From NCBI RefSeq assembly GCF_018798885.1, contig NZ_CP076363.1, forward strand, positions 62,001 to 126,000: a stretch of 64,000 bases of DNA, written 5' to 3'. Made by a program: the position numbers and the translations under genes. The stretch's first letter is position 1, and each line of letters starts with the position of its first letter. This DNA is from Gemmobacter fulvus. Its GTDB lineage: Bacteria; Pseudomonadota; Alphaproteobacteria; Rhodobacterales; Rhodobacteraceae. Shown here one piece after another: positions 26,621 to 36,800 of this stretch. Below the pieces are notes generated by a model. The model searched no databases. It saw only the letters and a list, made by a program, of their open reading frames with translations, and was not told where the DNA came from.

Positions 26621-26648
26621 GGCAGCCAGACGACCCTCTGGCTGCCTC
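26621..26648 (+). terminator. Terminator-like hairpin after hutU
   Basis: GGCAGCCAGA (26621-26630) pairs perfectly with TCTGGCTGCC (26637-26646) around a 6-nt loop, followed by a C-run. It probably ends or attenuates the hut transcript before frmA. Confidence 0.55.
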
Positions 26649-26671
26649 CCCCCTATTGAAAGGATCCGCCC

Positions 26672-27802
<1,131 letters not shown>

Positions 27803-27862
27803 GGTCACGCACCCGGAGCCGGACCGGCGCTTCTATCCGGTAAAAATGGGAGGAGAGATCAC

Positions 27863-28423
27863 ATGACCAAACCGAATCTGCATCCGGCGCTGGACAACGG
27901 CATTGCCGCGACCTCGGCGGAGTTTTCTGGCGGCACGCTTGTCTGCGCCTGCACGGAAAATGCCGTGCGTGTGCGTGTCGAGGGACAGATCGCCCACAAT
28001 CACGCCTGCGGCTGCACCAAATGCTGGAAACCCGAGGGCGCTGCCTTCTCGATCGTCGCGGTGGCCCCGCATGACAAGGTGACCGTGGTTGAAAACGGTA
28101 ACAAGCTGGCGGTCGTCGACCCGGAGGCGCTGATCCAGCGCCATGCCTGCAAGGACTGCGGCGTGCATATGTACGGCCCTGTCACCCGCAAGCACCCGTT
28201 TCAGGGGTTGGACTTCATCCACCCCGAACGGTTCGAGGAAAAAGGCTGGGCACAACCCGGCTTTGCGGCCTTCGTTTCTTCGGCCATTGAGGGCGGAACG
28301 GCGCCATCCGCGATGGACGGGGTGCGGGCACGTTTCAAGGACCTGGGGCTTGAACCCTATGATTGCCTGAATCCTGCCTTGATGGATTACATCGCAACCT
28401 GGACGGTCGAGAACCGCACATAA
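27863..28423 (+). CDS. gfa: S-(hydroxymethyl)glutathione synthase (Gfa)
   Basis: The 186-aa zinc protein is proposed to bind glutathione and speed its condensation with formaldehyde. Zinc cysteines are seen as Cys28/Cys30, Cys49/Cys51/Cys54 (CGCTKCW) and Cys96/Cys99 (CKDCGVH), the Gfa pattern. GGAGGAGA precedes the ATG. Together with frmA it marks a formaldehyde load, which fits the Rieske demethylase genes further along. Confidence 0.92.
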   Translation: MTKPNLHPALDNGIAATSAEFSGGTLVCACTENAVRVRVEGQIAHNHACGCTKCWKPEGAAFSIVAVAPHDKVTVVENGNKLAVVDPEALIQRHACKDCGVHMYGPVTRKHPFQGLDFIHPERFEEKGWAQPGFAAFVSSAIEGGTAPSAMDGVRARFKDLGLEPYDCLNPALMDYIATWTVENRT

Positions 28424-28755
28424 CGCTCCCTGACTGGCCCGCTGAACCCAGGTTCGGCGGGCCTCTTTCTATGACGCCCGGGCTTGCCTTGGTCAAGAAA
28501 GGCCTGCACGGCATCTTCTGCCGCGGCTCTCGCCGTAACCTTTTGGCGCACGTTTCCAACACCCGAAATTTCGAAGGCGTATCGTCTTGTCGCTTGGGGC
28601 TCTGTTCTGGCCCCGGGGCAGCGGGGGCGTATCCATCGCTTTGCATACGGACAAACAGTTAATCAAATCTGATCTATAATCAAAAACAAATAAATAGTTT
28701 TGACCGCTTTGCCTGCACGTTCTAATCCGTCTGGAACACCAGCAAGGGGGCGCGG
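28424..28755. promoter_or_regulatory. Intergenic region gfa/glmS: terminator, then AT-rich promoter
   Basis: There is no convincing gene in these 332 bp. A hairpin lies at the left end (28437-28462). At 28650-28710 the DNA turns AT-rich and contains AATCAAATCTGATC (28660-28673), an ATCA-N4-TGAT inverted repeat. It is a possible LysR-type binding site for the glutamate-mutase operon. I see no cobalamin riboswitch. Confidence 0.45.
28437..28470 (+). terminator. Terminator after gfa
   Basis: GCCCGCTGAACC (28437-28448) pairs with GGTTCGGCGGGC (28451-28462) with one wobble, around a very short CA loop, followed by CTCTTTCT. Confidence 0.65.
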
Positions 28756-29244
28756 ATGTCCACGGAATCGCAGGATTACAAAATCGTTCTGGGCGTGATC
28801 GGGGCGGATTGCCATGCTGTCGGCAACCGCATCCTGACCTCGGTCCTGACGCAGGGGGGCATCGACGTGGTGAACCTTGGGGTCATGGTGGCGCAGGATG
28901 AATTCATCGAAGCGGCATTGTCCGAACAGGCGGGGGCCATTCTGGTCTCGTCGATTTACGGCCATGGCGAACTGGACTGCCAGGATTTCCGGGCGCGCTG
29001 CGAGGAACGCGGGCTGACCGATATCGTGCTCTATGTCGGCGGCAATCTGGTGATCGGCAAACAGGAGTTTTCCGTCGTCGAGGCGCAGTTCCGCGAGATG
29101 GGCTTTGATCGGGTGTTCCATCCCAGCGCCGATCTTCAAGAGGTGATCGGCCTTCTCAAGGCAGATATCGACGCGAACCGCCCGGCACAGCTGGCGCGCA
29201 ACTCGCGCCCGCTGGCAGACGAGCGCCTTGGCCTTTCGGCCTGA
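28756..29244 (+). CDS. glmS: Glutamate mutase, B12-binding small subunit
   Basis: The 162-aa sigma subunit of methylaspartate mutase binds adenosylcobalamin base-off and helps rearrange L-glutamate to (2S,3S)-3-methylaspartate. The DxHxxG motif is GADCHAVG (Asp18, His20, Gly23), and VSSIYGHGE follows near residue 68. The family is usually about 137 aa; the extra about 25 residues at the C-terminus are unusual. It starts the operon that runs to the lyase at 33996. Confidence 0.92.
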   Translation: MSTESQDYKIVLGVIGADCHAVGNRILTSVLTQGGIDVVNLGVMVAQDEFIEAALSEQAGAILVSSIYGHGELDCQDFRARCEERGLTDIVLYVGGNLVIGKQEFSVVEAQFREMGFDRVFHPSADLQEVIGLLKADIDANRPAQLARNSRPLADERLGLSA

Positions 29245-29260
29245 TACAGGGAAATCCGCA

Positions 29261-30709
29261 ATGACCGAACTGACCAATCACCGTCTGGACACTGCCGGTT
29301 TCGAGGCCGAGCGCGCGGAAATCCTGCAGAGCTGGCCGACCGGCACGGGTGTCAGCTTTGCCGAAGCCGTGAAGGTGCAGGAGGCGCTGCCCACCGAAAA
29401 GCGCTTTCCCGTTGCGCTGGCCGCGGCGGATGCGCAGGGCATGACCCTGTTGCAGCCGCGCGCCGGTGTCGCGCTGGTGCGTGAACATGCGGCGCTTCTG
29501 AACGGGCTCAGCCCCTATTGCGATGTGCTGCCCACGACGATCGACGCCTATACCCGCCACAACCGCTATACCGAGGCGCAAGACGGGATCGACCGTTCGC
29601 GTGCCGCTGGAACCTCGCTGTTGAACGGCTTTCCGGCGGTCAACCACGGGGTTGATGGCTGTCGTCGTCTGGTGGATGCGGTGTCGAAACCCGTTCAGGT
29701 GCGCCACGGCACACCGGACGCGCGGCTTCTGGCAGAGATCACGCTGGCGGCGGGGTTCTCCAGCTTCGAGGGCGGCGGCATTTCCTACAATATCCCTTAT
29801 GCCAAACACGTGCCCCTGGAGCGTTCGATCCGGCATTGGCAGTATTGCGACCGGCTGGTCGGGCGGTTCGAGGAGGAGGGCGTCTCAATCAACCGCGAGC
29901 CCTTCGGCCCGTTGACCGGCACGCTGGTGCCGCCGTTTGTCAGCCATGTGGTTGCCATTCTGGAGGGGCTTCTGGCGCTGGAACAGGGCGTGAAGTGCAT
30001 CACGCTTGGCTACGGGCAGGCAGGCAATGTGGCGCAGGACATCGCGGCGCTGCGGTCATTGCGGCGTCTGGCACATCACTATTTCCTGAACGCAGGCTAT
30101 GCCGATTACAAGCTGACCACGGTGTTTCATCAGTGGATGGGCGGCTTTCCTGCGGACGAGGCGCAGGCGACGGCGGTGATCTGTCTTGGCGCGCTGGTGG
30201 CGCGGCAAGCGCGGGCGACCAAGATCATCGTCAAGACCCCGCACGAAGCCAGCGGCGTGCCGACGCTGGAGGCGAACCAGGCCGGGCTGAAGGCCACTCG
30301 GCAGATGGTGAACATGATCTCTGACCAGAACCGCGTGGACAGCCCCGATATCCAGATGGAAATCGACGTGATCGAGGCCGAGGTGCACGCCGTCATGCGG
30401 GAAATCCTGCGGCTCGGGCGTGGTGACATCGCGCGCGGTGCCGTGGCGGCCTTTCAGACGGGAGCGATGGACGTGCCCTTTGCCCCGGCCCGTGCGAATC
30501 TGGGCAAGCTGACGCCGGTGCGCGACAATCACGGGGCGATCCGGTTGTTTGATGTGGGCAACGTGCCTTTGCCCGCCGATGTGCTTGCCTTCCACCGCGA
30601 CAAGATTGCCGAGCGCGCCCTGTGCGAGCGGCGCGAGCCTTCCTTCAACATGGTGGTCGATGACGTGCGCGCCATCTCTGCCAGCAAACTTGTCGGCCGA
30701 CCTGCCTGA
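29261..30709 (+). CDS. glmE: Glutamate mutase, catalytic large subunit
   Basis: The 482-aa epsilon subunit is a TIM barrel that carries out the radical rearrangement with the B12 subunit. The stretch TYLP-like TTIDAYTRHNRY near residue 95 and FEGGGISYNIPYAKHVPLE near residue 170 match GlmE. Length equals the family norm. The open frame begins 33 nt upstream, but ATG 29261 is preceded by AGGGA and follows the glmS stop by 16 nt. The reactivating protein GlmL (MutL), often encoded between the two subunits, is missing here. Confidence 0.92.
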   Translation: MTELTNHRLDTAGFEAERAEILQSWPTGTGVSFAEAVKVQEALPTEKRFPVALAAADAQGMTLLQPRAGVALVREHAALLNGLSPYCDVLPTTIDAYTRHNRYTEAQDGIDRSRAAGTSLLNGFPAVNHGVDGCRRLVDAVSKPVQVRHGTPDARLLAEITLAAGFSSFEGGGISYNIPYAKHVPLERSIRHWQYCDRLVGRFEEEGVSINREPFGPLTGTLVPPFVSHVVAILEGLLALEQGVKCITLGYGQAGNVAQDIAALRSLRRLAHHYFLNAGYADYKLTTVFHQWMGGFPADEAQATAVICLGALVARQARATKIIVKTPHEASGVPTLEANQAGLKATRQMVNMISDQNRVDSPDIQMEIDVIEAEVHAVMREILRLGRGDIARGAVAAFQTGAMDVPFAPARANLGKLTPVRDNHGAIRLFDVGNVPLPADVLAFHRDKIAERALCERREPSFNMVVDDVRAISASKLVGRPA

Positions 30710-30737
30710 CCCTTTGGCCTGAACCTGCGGAATCCCC

Positions 30738-31982
30738 ATGAAGATCAAGAACGTTCACCTCGCCCCAGGCTATTCGGCCTTCTATTTCGACGATCAGGCC
30801 GCCATCAAGGCGGGCGCCCGGCAAGACAGTTTCGTCTATACCGGCGCCCCCTTGACCCCCGGTTTCGATCAGGTGCGCCAATGCGGTGAAAGCATCTCGA
30901 TCATTCTGGAACTTGCAGACGGGCAACTGGCCGAAGGCGATTGCGCGGCGGTGCAATATTCGGGTGCGGGCGGGCGCGACCCTCTGTTCACGGCGGAACG
31001 CTTCATTCCGCTGATCCGCGCGCATCTGGTGCCGCGGCTGATCGGGCTGGATGTGTCGCAGTTTCGCGACAATGCCGCAAGCTTTGACGCGCTGACCATC
31101 GGCGGGGCGGCGCTGCACACCGCCATCCGCTATGGCCTGTCGCAAGCGCTGCTAGACGCCACCGCCCGCGCGACTGGCAGGCAGAAATATCAGGTCGTGG
31201 CCGACGAATGGGACTTGCCACAGGTTGCCGCACCGCTGGCCCTGTTTGGCCAAAGCGGTGATGACCGTTACAATGCCGTGGACAAGATGATCCTGAAACA
31301 GGTCGCCGCCCTGCCGCATGGATTGATCAACAATGTGCCGCAAAAGCTGGGCGAGACGGGGGGCAAGCTTGCCGAATATGTCTCGTGGCTTTGCCACCGC
31401 ATCCGCAGCCTGCGCCGCAGCGCCGCCTATATGCCGGATCTGCATATCGACGTTTATGGCACCGTGGGCGAGATCTTCGAGAATGACGCGGACCGCATCG
31501 CCGACTATCTGACCACGCTGGAAAAGCGGGCCGAGGGCTTCACCCTCTATATCGAAGGCCCCGCCGACGCGGGATCGAAAGAGGGCCAGATCGCGCTGCT
31601 GGCGGCCATCAAATCCGCTCTCTCCGCGCGGGGCAGCGCGGTGAAGATCGTCGCCGACGAATGGTGCAACACACAGGCCGATGTGGTCGATTTCGTCGAT
31701 GCCCGCTGCTGCGACATGGTGCAGATCAAGACGCCCGATCTTGGCAGCCTGCACAACACTATCGACGCCGTGCTGTATTGCAAGGCGCAGGGAGTCGAGG
31801 CCTATCAGGGCGGCACCTGCAACGAGACCGACATTTCCGCCCGCGCCTGCCTTCATGCCGCGATGGCGACCCGCCCCGAGCGGGTTCTGGTCAAGCCCGG
31901 CATGGGGTTTGATGAGGGCATGACCATCGTGGCGAACGAGATGAACCGCATCCTCGCCATTGGCCAGCGGACGGGGGCCTGA
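30738..31982 (+). CDS. mal: Methylaspartate ammonia-lyase
   Basis: The 414-aa enolase-superfamily enzyme eliminates ammonia from 3-methylaspartate to give mesaconate. The metal and catalytic motifs appear in order: DVYGTVG, LYIEGPAD, IVADEW, then VQIKTPDLGS with the catalytic Lys. The N-terminal GYSAFYFDDQAAIK is family-typical. It is 28 bp downstream of glmE and separated by one nt from the CoA transferase gene. Confidence 0.95.
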   Translation: MKIKNVHLAPGYSAFYFDDQAAIKAGARQDSFVYTGAPLTPGFDQVRQCGESISIILELADGQLAEGDCAAVQYSGAGGRDPLFTAERFIPLIRAHLVPRLIGLDVSQFRDNAASFDALTIGGAALHTAIRYGLSQALLDATARATGRQKYQVVADEWDLPQVAAPLALFGQSGDDRYNAVDKMILKQVAALPHGLINNVPQKLGETGGKLAEYVSWLCHRIRSLRRSAAYMPDLHIDVYGTVGEIFENDADRIADYLTTLEKRAEGFTLYIEGPADAGSKEGQIALLAAIKSALSARGSAVKIVADEWCNTQADVVDFVDARCCDMVQIKTPDLGSLHNTIDAVLYCKAQGVEAYQGGTCNETDISARACLHAAMATRPERVLVKPGMGFDEGMTIVANEMNRILAIGQRTGA

Positions 31983-31983
31983 C

Positions 31984-33129
31984 ATGCAGGAGCACCATCT
32001 GAAACCCTACGAGGGCCTGCTGGTCGTCTCGCTGGAACAGGCTGTCGCCGCCCCGCTGGCCTCGTGCCACTTTGCGCAAGGTGGGGCGCGGGTGATCAAG
32101 ATCGAGCGGGAGGGCGAGGGCGATTTCGCCCGTAAATATGACGGCGCGGTCAAGGGCACGGCGTCCTATTTCGCCTGGGCCAACCATGGCAAGGAAAGCC
32201 TGTGTCTGGACATCAAGAAGCCCGGGGATACGGCGCTGCTGGACCGGCTTCTGGCCAAGGCGGATATCTTCATCCAGAACCTCGCCCCCGGTGCCATCGA
32301 CCGGGCAGGGTTCGGCTCTGAAACTCTGCGCCAGAAATATCCCCGCCTCATCACCTGCGATATCAGCGGGTATGGCGAGGCGGGCGCATACTGCGAGATG
32401 AAGGCCTATGATTTCCTCGTGCAATGCGAAAGCGGGCTGGTCGCGGTCAATGGCGCGCCGGGGCATCCGGGGCGGATCGGGGTTTCGGTCTGCGACATCG
32501 GGGCCAGCATGAATGCCATCATCGGGCTGCAAAAGGCCCTGATCGCGCGCGGCATCACCGGCAAGGGCAGTGCGGTCAAGCTGTCCCTGTTCGACACCGC
32601 CGCCGACTGGATGACGGTGCCCCTGCTGCATACGGTCTATGCTGGAAACGCGCCGCAGCCTGTTGGCCTGCACCATCCGTCCATTGCACCCTATGGCGGG
32701 TTTACCACCTCGGACGGGCAGATCCTTGCCATCTCGATCCAGAATGAACGCGAATGGGTCAAGCTGTGCGCCGAGGTGTTCGAGCGCCCGGATCTGGCGA
32801 AGGATCCGTTGTTCTGCAATGCGGCGGCGCGCGTCAGGAACCGGCTGGACACCGACGCCATGGTTGCCGCCTATTTTGCCGCCCGGACGCGCGCCGAGAT
32901 GGAGGCCCGTTTACGGGCGGCGTCCATCGCCTTTGGCGCGGTCAATTCGGTGGCTGATTTTGCGGCGCATCCGCAACTGCGTCGTGCGCCGGTCACTCTG
33001 GAAGACGGGCAAGAGGCCGAACTGGTCGCACCCCCCGTCCGCCACAGTTTCGAACCCGATCAGCCGCGGTTGGGCCGGGTGCCTGCGGTCGGCCAGCACA
33101 GTGCCGCGATCCGCGCCGAGTTTGGCTGA
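31984..33129 (+). CDS. CaiB/BaiF (class III) CoA transferase, probable citramalate or mesaconate CoA-transferase
   Basis: The 381-aa class III CoA transferase has the conserved Asp in KAYDFLVQCESG near residue 140. N-terminal SLEQAVAAPLASCHFAQGGA and VIKIEREGEGDF are family motifs. In this operon it would move CoA (probably from succinyl-CoA) onto citramalate or mesaconate before cleavage by the adjacent CitE-like lyase. Because a class I fumarase/mesaconase gene is nearby and no mesaconyl-CoA hydratase is seen, citramalate is the more likely acceptor (inference). Confidence 0.82.
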   Translation: MQEHHLKPYEGLLVVSLEQAVAAPLASCHFAQGGARVIKIEREGEGDFARKYDGAVKGTASYFAWANHGKESLCLDIKKPGDTALLDRLLAKADIFIQNLAPGAIDRAGFGSETLRQKYPRLITCDISGYGEAGAYCEMKAYDFLVQCESGLVAVNGAPGHPGRIGVSVCDIGASMNAIIGLQKALIARGITGKGSAVKLSLFDTAADWMTVPLLHTVYAGNAPQPVGLHHPSIAPYGGFTTSDGQILAISIQNEREWVKLCAEVFERPDLAKDPLFCNAAARVRNRLDTDAMVAAYFAARTRAEMEARLRAASIAFGAVNSVADFAAHPQLRRAPVTLEDGQEAELVAPPVRHSFEPDQPRLGRVPAVGQHSAAIRAEFG

Positions 33130-33132
33130 GCC

Positions 33133-33996
33133 ATGGGCCGCAGCTATCTGTTCATCCCGGCGCATCAACAGCGTCTGCTTGCCCGCGCGCATGAACGCGC
33201 GGCGGATGTCATTCTGCTGGATCTTGAAGACAGCGTTCCGGCGGGCCAGAAACCCGGTGCGCGCAGCAGTCTGGCCGCGACAGTGGCGGGGCTGGTGGCA
33301 AAAGGCGTCCGCATCGCGGTGCGCGTCAATGCTGGTCTCGGGGATCTGGCACGTGATATTGAGGCCGCATGTCTGCCCGGCGTCGAGGCGCTGATGATCC
33401 CGAAGGTGGCGCATGGTGAAACCCTGCGGCTGGTTGCCGATCATCTGACGGTTTGCGAGCGGAACGCAGGGCTGGAGCCGGGCGCCATCGGCCTCATTGC
33501 CTTGATCGAAAGTGCCGAAGGACTTTTGAACGCGGCGCTGATCGCCCGCGCCCCGCGTTTGACGGCGCTGGCCTTCGGGACCGAAGATTTCAGCACCGAT
33601 TGCGGCTTTGCTCCGACACCCGAAACATTGGTGGTCCCGGCGCAGGCCCTGATCTGGGCGGCAAGGGCGGCGGGCGTGGCGGTTCTGGGCCTGCCTGGCA
33701 GTATTGCCGATGTGGCCGATGCCGCGCGCTTCGAGAGCCATGCCGCCCTTGGGCAGCGTCTGGGCTTTGCCGGTGTTCTGTGCATCCATCCGCGACAGGT
33801 GGGTATCGTCAATCGCCTCTACACGGCTGATCCCACGGCGCTGGAGCAGGCACGGCGCATCGTTGCCGCCTCTGACGCCGCCGAGGCCAGGGGGATGGGT
33901 GCGGCACTTCTGGATGGCAAGATGATCGACCCGCCGGTGGTGGCGCGTGCCCTCAGGCTGCTGCGCCAAAATCCGGGCCAAACAGACCCCGCATGA
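33133..33996 (+). CDS. CitE-like lyase, probable citramalyl-CoA or beta-methylmalyl-CoA lyase
   Basis: The 287-aa HpcH/HpaI-fold lyase has DVILLDLEDSVPAGQK near residue 27, IALIESAEGLLNA (Mg-binding Glu) and AFGTEDFSTDCG near residue 152, as in citramalyl-CoA/malyl-CoA lyases. It would yield acetyl-CoA plus pyruvate from citramalyl-CoA, or propionyl-CoA plus glyoxylate from beta-methylmalyl-CoA. The 3' end overlaps the convergent LysR gene by 44 bp. Confidence 0.82.
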   Translation: MGRSYLFIPAHQQRLLARAHERAADVILLDLEDSVPAGQKPGARSSLAATVAGLVAKGVRIAVRVNAGLGDLARDIEAACLPGVEALMIPKVAHGETLRLVADHLTVCERNAGLEPGAIGLIALIESAEGLLNAALIARAPRLTALAFGTEDFSTDCGFAPTPETLVVPAQALIWAARAAGVAVLGLPGSIADVADAARFESHAALGQRLGFAGVLCIHPRQVGIVNRLYTADPTALEQARRIVAASDAAEARGMGAALLDGKMIDPPVVARALRLLRQNPGQTDPA

Positions 33997-34957
33997 TCGC
34001 GGGGCCATCTGCGCGCACGAATTCGACAAACTGCCGTGCCGCTGGTCCGGGGGGCCGACGTTTCAGATGCAGCACATACCAGTCACGGATCTGCGGCATG
34101 CCATCAACCTGTAACACACTCAATTTGCCTGCCTGACGTTCCAGCGCGATGGTATGGGCCGAAATGAAGGCCAGCCCCATATTGCCCATTACGGCCTGCT
34201 TGATATTGGCATTGCTGTCCATCTGTTGCGCGCGGGGCAGTGCAAGCCCGGCCTCGTGAAAGAAATGCTCGTGCACCATCCGCGTGCCCGATCCGCTTTC
34301 GCGCACCAGGAACGGCATCGGCACCAGATCGGCTCTGCGGATGCGTTTGGCACGGGCGAGCGGGTGGTCCGGGTGGCTGATCAGCACATAGGGATGTTTG
34401 GCGAACTGATGCGCCGTAACCTCGACCCGCTTTGGCGGACGCCCCATCAGCGCCACATCGGCGCGCCCGGCTTCCAGTGCCGCGATCACGCCTTCGCGGT
34501 TGTCGATGCTGATCTGCAGATCCGCCTCCGGGTGGCACTTGCGGAACTCTTGCATCAACTGCGGCCCGAAGTTTCGCGCGGTGGAGACCATCACCACGCG
34601 CACCTGATTGTCGATCCGGCCCTGCAACGCCTCGACGACATGCACGGCCTCTTTCAGCGTCTCGACCATGCGTTCGGCATAAGGCACAAGTGCCGTCGCC
34701 ACCTCTGTCGGCTGGACGGACCGGCCCTCCTTGTCGAACAGGGTCGCGCCGAGGCTTTCGCTCAGCTTGCTCATCTGCATGGAAACGGCAGGTGGCGTCA
34801 GGCCCAGACGTTCGGCCGCCCGCATGAAGCTGCGGCTTTCGACGGCGGCCAGAAAGATCTGCATCTGCCGCAGGGTAATCTTGTCGCCCAGATCGTCCAA
34901 AACCATCCCCTCGCCCTTGCCTGCATGTGGCAGCACCGTCCGGGCGCTGTCAATCAT
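33953..34957 (-). CDS. LysR-family regulator (CbbR-like)
   Basis: The 334-aa regulator has an N-terminal winged HTH (LRQMQIFLAAVESRSFMRAA, then LTPPAVSMQMSKLSE) and an effector domain with the CbbR-like stretch NREGVIAALEAGRADVALMG. It lies 9 nt after the fumarase-like gene on the same strand and is probably co-transcribed with it. It likely controls the glutamate mutase pathway genes on both strands, perhaps in response to a pathway acid. Its end overlaps the lyase gene tail to tail. Confidence 0.85.
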   Translation of the reverse strand: MIDSARTVLPHAGKGEGMVLDDLGDKITLRQMQIFLAAVESRSFMRAAERLGLTPPAVSMQMSKLSESLGATLFDKEGRSVQPTEVATALVPYAERMVETLKEAVHVVEALQGRIDNQVRVVMVSTARNFGPQLMQEFRKCHPEADLQISIDNREGVIAALEAGRADVALMGRPPKRVEVTAHQFAKHPYVLISHPDHPLARAKRIRRADLVPMPFLVRESGSGTRMVHEHFFHEAGLALPRAQQMDSNANIKQAVMGNMGLAFISAHTIALERQAGKLSVLQVDGMPQIRDWYVLHLKRRPPGPAARQFVEFVRADGPAIMRGLFGPDFGAAA

Positions 34958-34966
34958 CGCAGCGCC

Positions 34967-36520
34967 TCATTGCGGACGTGCGAAAAAGTCGCCCCCCTTG
35001 TCGTCGATGATCAGAAATGCCGGAAAACCCTGCACTTCGATAAGGAAAACCGCCTCCATGCCGAATTCGGCAAAGTCGATCGGCTCGACCTTGCGGATGA
35101 CCTCCTTGCCCAGGGTCGCCGCCGCCCCGCCAACTGAGCCGAGGTAGAAGCCGCGATGTGCCTTGCAGCTTTGCACCACGGCAGCCGAGCGGTTGCCTTT
35201 GGCGATCATCACCCGCGAGGCGCCACGCGCCTGCAGGTCGGGCACATAGGGGTCCATCCGCGCCGCTGTCGTCGGCCCGAAAGAGCCGGAGGCGTGGCCG
35301 GAGGGGGTCTTGGCCGGGCCTGCATAATACACCGGATGGCGTGTCATGTAGTCGGGCAGGGGCTGGCCCGCCGCCACCATGCGCGCAAGTTCGGCATGGA
35401 CCATATCGCGCGCGACGATCATCGTGCCCGACAGCAGGACGGGGGTGGACACCGCCAGACCCGACAGGGCGTCACAAACCGCGTCGATCTGTTGGTCAAG
35501 GTCGATGCGGACCGGCTTCTGGGCTGTGCGCAGCGTCGGTAGAAAGCGGGCGGGGTCGCGCTCCAACGCTTCCAGCCAAAGGCCGTCGCGGTCGATCCGG
35601 GCCTTGATCTGGCGGTCGGCCGAGCAACTGACCCCCATGCCGACAGGCAGGCTGCCGCCGTGGCGCGGCAGGCGGATCACCCGCACATCATGGCAGAAAT
35701 ACTTGCCGCCGAACTGCGCACCAAGGCCCATGCTGCGGGTCAGTTTCAGAACCTGCGCCTCAAGACCCTGATCCCGAAACGCCCGGCCCTTCATGTCGCC
35801 ACAGTCGGGAAGGTCATCCAGCGCGCGGGCCGAGGCGAGCTTGACCGTCTTGAGGCATTGTTCCGCCGACAGACCCCCGATCACGATCGCCAGATGGTAG
35901 GGCGGGCAGGCCGTGGTGCCAAGCGTGCGGATCTTTTCGTCAAGGAAGCGGAGCAGGCGGTCGGGCTCCAGCAGCCGGCGTGTCTCCTGAAACAGGAAGG
36001 TCTTGTTGGCCGATCCGCCGCCCTTGGCCATGAACAGAAGGTCCAGCGTCTCGCCCTCGCCTGCCTCGATGTCGATCTGGGCGGGCAGGTTGGTGCCGGT
36101 GTTCCGTTCCTCATACATCGTCAGCGGGGCCATCTGGGAATAGCGCAGGTTGCGGCTGTCCCAGGTGGCGCGGATACCCTCCTCAATGGCCGCCTTTGCC
36201 GACCCTGCCACCAGAAGGTTTTGCCCCTTCTTGCCGGTCACGACCGCGGTGCCGGTGTCCTGACAGCTGGGAAATTCCCGTTCGGCGGCGATCACCGCAT
36301 TCTTGATCAGTTCCAGAGCCACAAAACGGTCGTTGGCCGAGGCGTCGGGGTCATCGAAAATCTGGCCGAGCTGCTCCAGATGGCTGGTGCGCAGCAGGTG
36401 TGACACATCGGCAAAGGCTTCCTCGGTCAGCCGGGCAAGGCTTTCAGCGGGAACGCGCAGAAAGCTTTCGCCAGCGCAGTCAATACGTTCGGGATTATCG
36501 AGCGGCAATTTTCGGAACAT
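34967..36520 (-). CDS. Class I fumarase-family hydratase, probable mesaconase
   Basis: The 517-aa [4Fe-4S] hydratase has the N-terminal and C-terminal fumarase domains fused as in FumA/FumB. Cluster cysteines are seen in FPSCQDTGTA (Cys86), GDMKGRAF context and GVSCSADRQ. Class I fumarases are known to hydrate mesaconate to (S)-citramalate, and this gene faces a complete glutamate-to-mesaconate gene set, so mesaconase is the likely role. Fumarase activity alone is the alternative. I chose ATG 36520, with GGAAGG 7 nt upstream, over the ATG at 36547. Confidence 0.85.
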   Translation of the reverse strand: MFRKLPLDNPERIDCAGESFLRVPAESLARLTEEAFADVSHLLRTSHLEQLGQIFDDPDASANDRFVALELIKNAVIAAEREFPSCQDTGTAVVTGKKGQNLLVAGSAKAAIEEGIRATWDSRNLRYSQMAPLTMYEERNTGTNLPAQIDIEAGEGETLDLLFMAKGGGSANKTFLFQETRRLLEPDRLLRFLDEKIRTLGTTACPPYHLAIVIGGLSAEQCLKTVKLASARALDDLPDCGDMKGRAFRDQGLEAQVLKLTRSMGLGAQFGGKYFCHDVRVIRLPRHGGSLPVGMGVSCSADRQIKARIDRDGLWLEALERDPARFLPTLRTAQKPVRIDLDQQIDAVCDALSGLAVSTPVLLSGTMIVARDMVHAELARMVAAGQPLPDYMTRHPVYYAGPAKTPSGHASGSFGPTTAARMDPYVPDLQARGASRVMIAKGNRSAAVVQSCKAHRGFYLGSVGGAAATLGKEVIRKVEPIDFAEFGMEAVFLIEVQGFPAFLIIDDKGGDFFARPQ

Positions 36521-36573
36521 CTGATCGCCTTCCAGCTTCGGTCCCATCGCTCATAGGGGCGAGAGCTGAAACA

Positions 36574-36590
36574 GATCAATATCATTGATC
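36574..36590. promoter_or_regulatory. Perfect inverted repeat upstream of the mesaconase gene
   Basis: GATCAAT (36574-36580) and ATTGATC (36584-36590) are perfect arms around a 3-bp spacer, just upstream of the fumarase-like gene. This fits a LysR T-N11-A-like box, probably for the co-transcribed LysR. Confidence 0.5.
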
Positions 36591-36607
36591 TGAAATCTTA
36601 TTTAGAT

Positions 36608-36622
36608 AAGTAATAATTACTT
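36608..36622. promoter_or_regulatory. AT-rich palindrome in the same promoter region
   Basis: AAGTAATAATTACTT has 7-bp perfect arms around a central A. It lies 18 bp from the previous repeat in a sharply AT-rich patch. It may be a second regulator half-site or a promoter element. Confidence 0.35.
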
Positions 36623-36800
36623 TTAACACGGCTTCAAGCCGCACCTTGGTGGTGCGCCGGGAATGCCCTTTCGCGCCAGCAAAGCGTCATCGCCTGTCCG
36701 ACCGGCACCGGGTGCTTGCCAGATATTGCAGGCGGCGTTGCATGGGGCGGCACTCGGCAGCGATCTCGCGTTTCGGGACAGGGGCGAAGAGCCGTCTGCC

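Noticed and set aside
28424-28755. Cobalamin riboswitch upstream of glutamate mutase
   Set aside because: No B12-box-like sequence or extended stem structure could be recognised by eye; a covariance-model search would be decisive.
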